A stretch of 34,283 bases of DNA from IMG/VR virus record IMGVR_UViG_3300010151_000063, positions 1 to 34,283 of that record. One strand, 5' to 3'. Shown in pieces: positions 1-6,893 of the stretch. The stretch is from a virus. Position numbers and translations under genes: made by a program. Below the pieces are notes generated by a model. That model saw only the letters and a list, made by a program, of their open reading frames with translations, had not been told where the DNA came from and searched no databases. How positions within the stretch are numbered: the stretch's first letter is position 1; every line of letters starts with the position of its first letter.

Positions 1-111
1 AAAGGCGGACAATGGGCGAAAAGTCCGGCCATGCACAATGTATGCAGCGTTTACATTGACCCCGTTTGTCAAGGGAAGGTCAATCAAAACAACCTGGAAT
101 AATGACGCCCA

Positions 112-340
112 TGTCATTATTGAATGCCGTTCACTTAGTGAATGCTGTTCACATAGTGAATGCACTTCACGGAATGAAGGCCGTTCACCTAGTGAATGCC
201 GTTCACAGAACACCTAGCGTTCACGGAATGAACGTCGTTCACACAATGAATGCCGTTCACACAATGAACGTCGTTCACGTAGTGACTAGGGGTCACACAA
301 TGAATGCTAGTCACTTAGTGACCTCTATTGACACTTCAGG
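112..340. repeat. Iteron-like array: 13 palindromic 13-bp sites every 18 bp
   Basis: Thirteen related 13-bp sites start at 112, 130, 148, 166, 184, 202, 220, 238, 256, 274, 292, 310 and 328, an exact 18-bp period. The best copies are perfect dyads, for example TTCACTTAGTGAA (130-142) and GTCACTTAGTGAC (310-322). The copies at 112, 202 and 328 are degenerate. The linker is 5 bp and is often TGCCG or CGTCG. Several variant copies change bases but keep much of the dyad, which suggests binding by a dimeric protein. Possible roles are replication-initiator iterons, a partition centromere or a multi-operator control region. A TTGAC...GTCAA inverted pair at 56-72 may be a related outlying site. The binding protein is not identified. 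Confidence 0.85.
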
Positions 341-484
341 TCCGGTATTGACATGGCAAGACCCCCCCTGTCACGCGCACGCCCACGCAGGAACCACCCC
401 CCCCAAGGGCCCACATGCCGACCGAAGGGAGGTAGAGTCCCTCCAGACCCCTAACCAAAAATCGAATTTCCAAAACTCCTCCCT

Positions 485-550
485 GGTCAGAACAGGTCAC
501 AGATAGTCAGGCTAGGAAACATAGCTTAGCATCTAGGTCACCCACGGTCA
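485..550. repeat. GGTCA half-sites on a 10-bp period
   Basis: GGTCA occurs at 485-489 and 495-499, with AGTCA at 505-509; a second pair of GGTCA lies at 536-540 and 546-550. Spacing within each group is exactly 10 bp, about one helical turn, so the half-sites face the same side of the DNA. The 5-mer is related to the GTCAC/GTGAC arms of the 18-bp array upstream, so the same protein may bind both. The copies are short and the assignment is an inference. Confidence 0.4.
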
Positions 551-735
551 ACCCTTTGCTTTGGGTTAGTTTTTTCTACCGTTAGGAATGCTCTTTTTGA
601 TAGTAGCGGTAGAACGGTAGAAAAACGGTAGAACGATTATTCTACTTTCTAACTCTATTATAGTTGTTTTCTACCGTTTCTACCGATAAAATAAGACATC
701 AATAAATAATAACCAAACTCTTTCACACACACCCC

Positions 736-759
736 ACACACACCTGTGTGTTTTTTTTT
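736..759 (+). terminator. Weak hairpin followed by T9, possible terminator
   Basis: ACACAC (736-741) can pair with GTGTGT (746-751) around a four-base loop, and the stem runs directly into nine T residues (751-759). This is the layout of a rho-independent terminator on the + strand, but the stem is short and only half G-C. It may equally be a simple CA/TG tract inside the AT-rich origin-like segment. Confidence 0.3.
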
Positions 760-835
760 CTACGAGCACAAAACATAACAAAGTGCGGTAGAAAGGCCTT
801 TTGGGCCATAGCCCAGGGGGCAAGGGGCATAATCG

Positions 836-864
836 TTCTACCGATAGAAATCCTATCGGTAGAA
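836..864. repeat. Perfect 12-bp inverted repeat, TTCTACCGATAG arms
   Basis: TTCTACCGATAG (836-847) and its exact reverse complement (853-864) are separated by five bases. It has no T-tract after it and both arms match the site repeated elsewhere in the cluster. It is therefore more likely a pair of opposed protein-binding sites than a terminator. Confidence 0.6.
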
Positions 865-891
865 AACTCTCGTAGCGGTAGAAAACTCTCG
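857..891. repeat. Perfect 16-bp direct repeat, 19-bp offset
   Basis: CGGTAGAAAACTCTCG occurs at 857-872 and again at 876-891 with no mismatch. It extends the CGGTAGAA core by eight bases, so this part of the cluster has a recently duplicated or constrained longer unit. The first copy overlaps the right arm of the 836-864 inverted repeat. Confidence 0.65.
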
Positions 892-1133
892 ATAACCAAG
901 GGTCCAGCGTTGGCCCATTTTGCGTTTTCTACCGATAGCGAAGACGACTTCTACCGATAGCGGTAGAGGACGAAGTCCGACAAGCTCTGGCAGTCCTAGC
1001 CACAACTGTACCCCAGGTGAAGGCTGCGGCGGCCCCCAGTCCGTTGGGGTCCCAGCAGAAAAGTTGAGGAAGTTGTTTGACGGGGTAGGACAATTCCGAT
1101 ACCATGTCCCCACACCCTAGTTGGAGATAGTCC

Positions 1134-1352
1134 ATGCTTCCAGAGACACCCCTGCTCTACACCTTCGAGTCCGCTGGCCAGATCTTGGGCCTCAGTGCTC
1201 GCACCGTTCGCCGCCTCGTGGAAAGGAAGAAGCTCCGAGTCATCGTCTTGGGGATTGGGTCACGTACAACCTCGAAACGCATCCCCCGCACGTCCATCGT
1301 AGACCTCCTGAGCGCCTCCGAGCCTGATACAACAGACGCCTCTGACAACTAG
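1134..1352 (+). CDS. Small helix-turn-helix DNA-binding protein (excisionase/MerR-like)
   Basis: A 72-aa protein. Residues about 12-36 (SAGQILGLSARTVRRLVERK) match the helix-turn-helix of excisionase-type and MerR-type DNA-binding domains, followed by a basic strand or wing segment and an acidic tail rich in D and S. GGAG at 1123-1126 lies seven bases before this ATG and supports the start. It is the first gene after the repeat-rich region and precedes the primase-helicase by 40 bases. It is therefore a good candidate to bind one of the upstream repeat families, as a replication accessory factor or early-gene regulator. No integrase is visible in the window, so an excisionase role in the strict sense is not supported. 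The fold assignment is fairly sure; the role is inferred. Confidence 0.75.
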   Translation: MLPETPLLYTFESAGQILGLSARTVRRLVERKKLRVIVLGIGSRTTSKRIPRTSIVDLLSASEPDTTDASDN

Positions 1353-1392
1353 GTCCCCAGCCTAGAACACCATCCCCCCACAGAGGCGCATA

Positions 1393-3924
1393 ATGCAGGT
1401 TCCCCCTGACCCAGGATCTCCAGAAGAGGTCCTGGCCTACCTCACTACGCTCTACCCTGAGCGTAACGCCGTCCTTGAACTCCGAGCCCTCGGGGTACCT
1501 CAAGGCAGAAGAACAACTACCTTCTCGGGGTTCTTCGATGACTTCTCAGCCCTAGCCCGGGACGCTGTCCACTTAGACCAGCAAGGGGCTACGGGCATCT
1601 ACGTCACGTTGAACCCTGTCAACCCAGCCTTGCTGGCGCGCTGCTCCAACAAGGTCCGAATGGCCGAGAAGGGAGGAGGGACGCAAGACAAGGACATCGT
1701 TGAGCGGAAGTTCCTGTTCGTTGACATCGACGCAGACAGGCCCTCGGGTATCTCGGCCACCCACGAGGAGAAGGGGTCTGCCGCAGCCGTACTCAAGGAT
1801 GTCGTCCTCTGGGCAGAAGAGCAAGGTTTGCCCTACCCTACGGTCGCAGACTCGGGCAATGGCTTCCACCTTCTCTGGCGGCTTAAGGCAGAGGCCGAGA
1901 CAGAAGGCCATGAGAATCCCAAGAAGGACAGACAGAAACTCATCCAGTCCTTCCTACATTATCTGGACTTCCGCTTTGCCCAGCGCGGGGTTCTTATCGA
2001 TCCCTCGGTGGTTAATCCGTCACGGATCATTCGGTTGTACGGGACTCATGCCCGAAAGGGGGAGGACACGGAGAGTCGGCCTCACCGGAGAGCCCGCATC
2101 CTCCGAGCAGGAGACACCCGGCCAATCTCCTGGTCGAACCTACACGCGCTCCACAAGATGTCGCCCAGAGCGTCGGGGCTCAAGCGGGATGAGGCCAAGT
2201 CTACGCAGTTGGACATGTGGCTCCATCGCCACCAAGTTCCTGCCCATGGGCCTATCCCTTGGGCCAACCTTGGCCGCAAGTGGGTCTTCTCCGAGTGTCC
2301 CTGGGACAAGAGTCACACCGATAGCAGTGCCTACATCGTTCAGCTCCATACCGGGGGTATCGCAGCCGGGTGCCACCATGAGGACTGCCCAGGCAATGAG
2401 CGTGATAGCAAGAACCGGGCAATGGGTTGGCGGAAGCTACAGAAACGCTTTGGCAAGCTTGGGAGCAATCCCACTGCGGCAACCACTGCCGCAGCCCCTT
2501 CCACAACCTTGTCCCCGGGCCTCACGGACTTGGGCAATGCGAAGCGGCTCGTCCGCCACTACGGGGAAGACCTCCGATTCGTCGGGGACTGGAACAAGTG
2601 GGTCTACTGGACGGGCCTTCAGTGGAAGCAGGATGACGACCTGCCATATCATCTGGCCACTAACCTCTCGACCTTCATCTTCGCGGAGTCTAACGCCGCC
2701 AAGGCAGATGACCCCGACAAGGCCACCCTCCTCAAGAAGTTCGCGCTTAGAGCTGAGTCCAAGGCTGCCATGCAGGCCTCGGTGGGGCTTGCCAAGGTTG
2801 ACCCTAAGCTTCGAGCGGAGGGGGTCTTCTTCGACAGGAACCATCACCTACTCTCGACCCCAACGACAGCCATAGACCTCCGGTCTGGGGTTCTGCTAGA
2901 CCACGACCGTTCCCACGGTATCACCTGCCTTACGAACGTCTCTTACCAAGAGGAGGCAGAGTGTCCCCAGTGGGAAGAGTTCGTACACTGGATGATGAGT
3001 GGTAACGAAGCTCTGATAGACTACATGCAACGGCTCGTGGGCTACTTCGCTACAGGTGAGGTTCAGGAGCAAGTCCTTGTCTTCTTCGTCGGCGACGGGG
3101 CAAATGGCAAGACCACCTTCATCAATGTGCTGCTGAAGTGTCTAGGTGCAAACTATGCTTCACCAGTCCCAGCTACAGTCTTGGTCCGGTCTAATGTAGA
3201 CCAGCACCCAACGCATGTCGCGGACCTACGGGGGAAACGGCTTGGAGTTGTCTCGGAGTTGGACCGGTCGAGCGTCCTGAACGAGGGACTCGTCAAGCAG
3301 TTGACGGGGTCGGACCAGATCAAGGCCCGGTTCATGCGGAAGGACTTCTTCAACTTCGACCCGACCCACAAGCTCTGTGTCTTGACGAACCACAAGCCTC
3401 TCATCCGAGGCACGGACCATGGGGTCTGGCGACGTATCCACCTCGTGCCTTTCGAGCAGACGATCTCGGAAGACAAGATGGACTTCCGGCTTGAGCAGAA
3501 GCTCCTCGATGAGGGGCCTGGGATCTTGAACTGGATCATCGAAGGCGCAAAGCAATGGTACGAGCAAGGCTTGTGTCCCCCCGAGGAAGTACGGGCCGCT
3601 GTGGAGAAGTACCGGAAGGAGTCGGATTGGCTGGGGGAGTTTCTCGAAGAGAGGACCGCGCCTCAAGACCAGGGACGGCTACCTGTGATGAGTCTGTACG
3701 CAGCCTACCAGGAGTGGGCCGAGGACCGAGGTGAGAAAGTCTACGGGGCAAGGTCCTTCTCGAAGGCAGTCCGCGAGCGGGGCTACGAGAAGATTGTCGC
3801 CAAAGAGAAGGTGGGCAGTACCTGGCGTAGCCTCAAGTGTTGGCGTGGCTTGCGTCTCGTGTCCGTCTTCGACGGGGCAGACCGTAGCCCGAAAGTACGG
3901 ATAGATCCAAATAATTGGCATTAG
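1393..3924 (+). CDS. Primase-helicase: AEP-type primase fused to SF3 (D5-like) helicase
   Basis: An 843-aa replication protein. The N-terminal domain has the archaeo-eukaryotic primase signature: FVDIDAD with metal ligands D111 and D113, then DSGNGFH (153-159) with H159, then a PSRIIRLYGTHARKG segment. A Cys/His cluster (C302, H308, C327, C332) probably binds zinc. A D5_N-like segment (about 385-540) leads into the SF3 helicase: Walker A GDGANGKTT (567-575), a Walker B-like GVVSELD (618-624), sensor asparagine in CVLTN (662-666) and the arginine region WRR (679-681). The protein would prime and unwind DNA at a phage-encoded origin, as P4-type and plasmid primase-helicases do. AGAGG at 1382-1386 supports the ATG. 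It follows the helix-turn-helix gene and the repeat-rich region, which suggests a self-contained replication module. All key motifs are intact. Confidence 0.93.
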   Translation: MQVPPDPGSPEEVLAYLTTLYPERNAVLELRALGVPQGRRTTTFSGFFDDFSALARDAVHLDQQGATGIYVTLNPVNPALLARCSNKVRMAEKGGGTQDKDIVERKFLFVDIDADRPSGISATHEEKGSAAAVLKDVVLWAEEQGLPYPTVADSGNGFHLLWRLKAEAETEGHENPKKDRQKLIQSFLHYLDFRFAQRGVLIDPSVVNPSRIIRLYGTHARKGEDTESRPHRRARILRAGDTRPISWSNLHALHKMSPRASGLKRDEAKSTQLDMWLHRHQVPAHGPIPWANLGRKWVFSECPWDKSHTDSSAYIVQLHTGGIAAGCHHEDCPGNERDSKNRAMGWRKLQKRFGKLGSNPTAATTAAAPSTTLSPGLTDLGNAKRLVRHYGEDLRFVGDWNKWVYWTGLQWKQDDDLPYHLATNLSTFIFAESNAAKADDPDKATLLKKFALRAESKAAMQASVGLAKVDPKLRAEGVFFDRNHHLLSTPTTAIDLRSGVLLDHDRSHGITCLTNVSYQEEAECPQWEEFVHWMMSGNEALIDYMQRLVGYFATGEVQEQVLVFFVGDGANGKTTFINVLLKCLGANYASPVPATVLVRSNVDQHPTHVADLRGKRLGVVSELDRSSVLNEGLVKQLTGSDQIKARFMRKDFFNFDPTHKLCVLTNHKPLIRGTDHGVWRRIHLVPFEQTISEDKMDFRLEQKLLDEGPGILNWIIEGAKQWYEQGLCPPEEVRAAVEKYRKESDWLGEFLEERTAPQDQGRLPVMSLYAAYQEWAEDRGEKVYGARSFSKAVRERGYEKIVAKEKVGSTWRSLKCWRGLRLVSVFDGADRSPKVRIDPNNWH

Positions 3925-3936
3925 GGGTGGGACAAC

Positions 3937-4746
3937 ATGGGTAGGAAATCAAGGCGGATCCCAGCCAAAGGTAATCCGGTGCTTCGCCCCGGGTCTTGCT
4001 GTGACCCAGTACCCTTACAGCCCTCGGGCTTACTACACGTACTACTCCATGCGCCCTCGGAAATTGAGGAGCTACGGTTCGGGAGGACCTCACGCTGGGA
4101 TGGGTTCTACCTCGCTGCGGTGTGCCATCGACGGAAGTATTACCCTTGGATGCAGCTTTCCCAAGGCAGACCGAAGAAGGCGATCTGGGATTGGATCGAA
4201 CGGTCCCCCGCTGTCGCGGAGTGGGTCCTCTCGGACGAGTCTTTCCGAGCCCCGAGGGATTGGCCCGACTCGGTCCTTGCCGCCTTTGGGCAAGTACCCA
4301 TCCCCGAGCCTGTGGATTTCGCCAACATAGATTGGGGAAAACATAGGTGGCTACTTGCAGACCATAATATAGCGGTACTTCAGGCCTATACCTTTGGGGT
4401 GGACATCCCTACCCTCAAACAGATGCTCCAGACTTCCGACAAACAGGTCCATGCCCAACTTGCCCAAGGGGTTCGGACACTGTTGGAGTACCCCACGTTC
4501 AAGCTCTGGTGTACCCCTATTGACTGGAAGTACATGGTCATCCCCGAGGGTCTGGGTAGTGATATCTTTGAGCAAACAATCATGGCCTCTACTCTACGGA
4601 AGAACCCCTTTGCCGCACCAGCTTGGGCCTCGGAGGTGGTAGTGACCACGTTGGCCTATGGGGCTTATGCTAGGAGTGATGTTCCGAAGAAGCTCCTTCT
4701 GGCCCGGGAGTTTCGGACTCCCCCATTTCTTGTGGCTCCCCCCTGA
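3937..4746 (+). CDS. Unknown protein with possible sigma-region-4-like helix-turn-helix
   Basis: A 269-aa protein that I do not recognise as a whole. The first 45 residues are basic and Pro-rich. The middle has several Trp residues. Residues about 142-184 (containing AVLQAYTFGVDIPTLKQMLQ and then TSDKQVHAQL) resemble the spacing of a sigma-70 region 4 or similar helix-turn-helix, but the match is by eye and weak. It lies 12 bases after the primase-helicase and 18 bases before the small-terminase candidate, so it could belong to either the replication or packaging block. The upstream Shine-Dalgarno is poor (GGGGTGGG run), so the start is not certain. A transcription or packaging DNA-binding role is possible. 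Confidence 0.6.
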   Translation: MGRKSRRIPAKGNPVLRPGSCCDPVPLQPSGLLHVLLHAPSEIEELRFGRTSRWDGFYLAAVCHRRKYYPWMQLSQGRPKKAIWDWIERSPAVAEWVLSDESFRAPRDWPDSVLAAFGQVPIPEPVDFANIDWGKHRWLLADHNIAVLQAYTFGVDIPTLKQMLQTSDKQVHAQLAQGVRTLLEYPTFKLWCTPIDWKYMVIPEGLGSDIFEQTIMASTLRKNPFAAPAWASEVVVTTLAYGAYARSDVPKKLLLAREFRTPPFLVAPP

Positions 4747-4764
4747 ATACAGTAGAGTGTCCCC

Positions 4765-5190
4765 ATGGCAAAGAAATCTTCCTCGAAGTCGGTCGGTCGT
4801 CCACGGAACCCCCCAGCCGGGGAGTGGACCCAGTGGTTGAATCTTGTTCCACAGGACAAACGCGAGGGCGTGGCTAAGGAGCTAGAGAAGCACAAGGTCA
4901 CCGATTACGAGGGGTTGATTGCATTCTCGCAAGCCATGATGATCAACCTACTCCGTGGGACGATTGCCCCCGAGATATCGCGGGAGATCAAGAGCTGGAC
5001 CCAGTTGATCTTCACCATGGTCTCCACCCAGCAAGGGGACGCCGGTTCGCCAGACAAGGCGATTGAGCAGGTTCTGTCGGCCCTAGCTACCGTGGCCAAG
5101 TCGGCCCCTAAGCTTCAGGCAACCTACACCGTGGTTGAGGCAGTGCCTATCGAACCTGAACGAATCTTGCTCAAAGCGAATGAGAAGTGA
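4765..5190 (+). CDS. Putative terminase small subunit
   Basis: A 141-aa protein whose stop codon overlaps the start of the large terminase gene by four bases (GTGA). It has a basic N-terminus with an AT-hook-like GRPRNPP, then mostly helical sequence (about residues 20-118) without membrane segments or cysteines. Length, helical content, an N-terminal DNA-binding patch and position directly before terL fit a small terminase subunit, which recognises the packaging site and recruits the large subunit. There is no diagnostic motif, so the call rests mainly on position. The alternative is an unrelated small DNA-binding protein. Confidence 0.5.
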   Translation: MAKKSSSKSVGRPRNPPAGEWTQWLNLVPQDKREGVAKELEKHKVTDYEGLIAFSQAMMINLLRGTIAPEISREIKSWTQLIFTMVSTQQGDAGSPDKAIEQVLSALATVAKSAPKLQATYTVVEAVPIEPERILLKANEK

Positions 5191-6893
5191 GCGACACCCC
5201 CCAACAAGGGATCGAGGCGCTACGCGACCCCGCCATTTCCCTACGGGCCTATGGACAACTCATTGATCAGGCCTCGGGGGATGCACGCCTTTATGACCCC
5301 CATGCAATCACCCATAAGCTCCAAGAGACCATCGTTGGGTATGTCTCGGAGCCTCCGAGAACGGAGTTCGGTCAGGTCAAATGGCTCAACTTACTCGGCT
5401 ACCGGCAGGGTGGCAAGAGTCTGACGGCAGAGTTATGCGGCTACGTCAAGACGGCTTACAGTCCCGGCTATGATGCCGTCTGCATTGCTGATAATCGAGA
5501 GCGCGCCGAGTATCTGCACCAAAGGGTGCACTACTGCCACAAACGGTGGCCCGAGATTATTCGTACTGGTACCATTTCCACCCGTGAGGTACGGCAGCTA
5601 ACCTTCGAGAATGAGGTTGGCGGGAAGATGCGCGTCCTCACGGGTGATGGTGATGCCGTTGGTATCGGGCAGTCTCCCGACTTTTTCCATGGCAGCGAGC
5701 TTGCATACTGGCGTAGTGCGGCAGAGCAATACTCATTGATCTACCCTTCCATGATCAACCGGGACCACGCCCTGATGATTCTGGAATGCACGCCATGTCC
5801 CATGGATGCCCCGTCCGCCGAGTGGTGGATGGACAAGTGCCGTGATGCACAGAGAGGGCATGGCCGAGACCTCTACGCCTTCTTCCCCTTCTGGGACGGC
5901 AAGCTCAACCAACGCCCCTGGCCCACGGGGGCCCAGATGCACAAGGAAGAGCTACAGTTGATGGAGCTATACGGGGGCAAGGGACTAACGAAAGAGAACC
6001 TTGCTTTCCGCCGTCTGATGATGGATACCGACCCCAAGATTCGTCGGAACCCAGACCTGTTCAAGGTCTACTACCCCTTCGATGATGTGACCTGTTGGTT
6101 GGCGTCAGCCGGGGGTGTCATTCATCCGAGCTTGCTCAAGCGTCACCATGCCCGGAAGCTCATTCCATGGCAACCACCCTACATGGAGTACGAGCCCCCG
6201 GAAGCAGGGGCCACCTACGTCATTGGCGTAGACCCGGCTGGCTATGCAGCACGGGACCACGCGGCTTTTCAAGTGCTGAAGTGTTACGATCGGGAATGGA
6301 CACAGGTGGCGGTTTATGCGGCTATCACCGATCCTATTCCGTTTACGCGGAAGCTCCTACAGGTGGCCGAACGGTACAACCACGCTCTGGTAGGGGTCGA
6401 GTCCAACGGGGTCGGAGCTGCGGTGATCGCGCTGCTTCAGGACGCCGGGCTCAAGAATCTGTACCACGAGAAAGCCTACAAGCCCGGGATTGCGGCTACG
6501 TCGAAGTCTATAAACGAGATGCTCTCCTGGCTACAGGATGCACTCAAGGACGAGCTGATTCTCCACGACGCAGACACGGTGGCCCAGTTGACGAGCTACC
6601 GTCACGATAAGAGCACGGAGAGGACGGCCACCTCCGAGGCCTTGCGCCGAGATGGCGCAGGACGCGGACGCAGGGAGCGACACCACTGGGACAAAATCTC
6701 GGCCCTCCAGATTGCCGTAACCCTCGCCAGGCGGGCCCCCACACGACATAAGCGAGAGACTCTGGATAATGTGATACCGCTTTTCCATGAGATGCCTTAC
6801 GATAGGCAACGAAAGTACCTAGATCAAGTTGAGAAGAGTAAGAAGAACGATCGGCGTCGTCGCCGAGCGTCTTACCCCCGTCGGAGGAAATGA
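5187..6893 (+). CDS. terL: Terminase large subunit (packaging ATPase and nuclease)
   Basis: A 568-aa DNA-packaging motor protein. The ATPase domain shows a Walker A-like GYRQGGKS (71-78) and a Walker B region FFHGSELAYW (167-175) with the catalytic glutamate at E171. The C-terminal RNase H-like nuclease shows the three expected acidic positions: D349 in YVIGVDPAG, E405 in VGVESNG and D502 in HHWDKISALQ. The C-terminus is very basic (RRRRRASYPRRRK). It would cut concatemeric DNA and pump it through the portal. The start is a GTG at 5187 that overlaps the previous stop, so translation is probably coupled. The end overlaps the next gene. Confidence 0.93.
   Translation: MSDTPQQGIEALRDPAISLRAYGQLIDQASGDARLYDPHAITHKLQETIVGYVSEPPRTEFGQVKWLNLLGYRQGGKSLTAELCGYVKTAYSPGYDAVCIADNRERAEYLHQRVHYCHKRWPEIIRTGTISTREVRQLTFENEVGGKMRVLTGDGDAVGIGQSPDFFHGSELAYWRSAAEQYSLIYPSMINRDHALMILECTPCPMDAPSAEWWMDKCRDAQRGHGRDLYAFFPFWDGKLNQRPWPTGAQMHKEELQLMELYGGKGLTKENLAFRRLMMDTDPKIRRNPDLFKVYYPFDDVTCWLASAGGVIHPSLLKRHHARKLIPWQPPYMEYEPPEAGATYVIGVDPAGYAARDHAAFQVLKCYDREWTQVAVYAAITDPIPFTRKLLQVAERYNHALVGVESNGVGAAVIALLQDAGLKNLYHEKAYKPGIAATSKSINEMLSWLQDALKDELILHDADTVAQLTSYRHDKSTERTATSEALRRDGAGRGRRERHHWDKISALQIAVTLARRAPTRHKRETLDNVIPLFHEMPYDRQRKYLDQVEKSKKNDRRRRRASYPRRRK
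6883..6887 (+). promoter_or_regulatory. Shine-Dalgarno GGAGG deciding the start of the next gene
   Basis: GGAGG at 6883-6887 precedes two adjacent ATG codons at 6890 and 6893. The spacing to 6890 is two bases, which is too short. The spacing to 6893 is five bases, so 6893 is the preferred start. It lies inside the end of the large terminase gene. Confidence 0.6.

Larger units (their letters stand above)
571..966. promoter_or_regulatory. CTACCG/CGGTAG cluster in AT-rich DNA, candidate replication origin
   Basis: The hexamer CTACCG or its complement CGGTAG starts at 576, 607, 615, 626, 671, 680, 786, 838, 857, 876, 929, 951 and 961, 13 copies in about 390 bp, usually flanked by TT or AA (TTCTACCG/CGGTAGAA). 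A longer form, TTCTACCGATAG, is at 836-847, 927-938 and 949-960, and inverted at 853-864. The 927 and 949 copies are 22 bp apart. The left half (about 555-780) is rich in A and T and could melt easily. Clustered binding sites, an easily melted segment and a primase-helicase gene 430 bp downstream are the usual parts of a phage or plasmid origin. A purely regulatory role is the alternative. Confidence 0.55.
1..1133. other. Non-coding control region with three repeat systems
   Basis: No convincing gene is found in this 1.1-kb stretch. Open frames across it are short, start at weak codons and simply follow the repeats. It holds an 18-bp-period palindrome array (112-340), decamer-spaced GGTCA half-sites (485-550), an AT-rich segment (about 555-780) and a cluster of CTACCG/CGGTAG motifs (576-966). 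The last part (967-1120) shows no repeat or gene. It lies directly upstream of a helix-turn-helix gene and a primase-helicase gene. The inference is that it contains the replication origin and early regulatory sites. The left edge is cut by the window, so the array context upstream is unknown. Confidence 0.7.

Noticed and set aside
112-340. CRISPR array
   Set aside because: Units are 13 bp with 5-bp linkers, far too short for repeats and spacers, and no cas genes are present.
348-370. TTGACA at 348-353 as a promoter -35 box
   Set aside because: No acceptable -10 follows at 16-18 bp; the region downstream is C-rich, and TTGAC is part of the decaying array pattern.
66-506. 146-aa + strand open frame with hexapeptide repeats (NAVHLV-type)
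   Set aside because: The start is TTG and the repeats arise because the 18-bp array period is a multiple of three. Base conservation follows the DNA dyads, not codon positions.
748-960. 70-aa + strand open frame
   Set aside because: It starts with GTG inside the CA/TG tract, has no Shine-Dalgarno and consists of the CTACCG motif region.
1031-1050. CCCCA...TGGGG hairpin upstream of the first gene
   Set aside because: A five-base-pair stem with no T-tract is not enough for a terminator or RNA element.
853-1113. 86-aa - strand open frame between the repeats and the first gene
   Set aside because: Composition and length fit chance reading, with opposite strand to all genes and no ribosome site seen.
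1700-2875. 391-aa + strand open frame inside the primase-helicase gene
   Set aside because: It is out of frame within a gene that has all expected motifs, and its product is Ser/Arg/Pro-rich as expected from a shifted frame.
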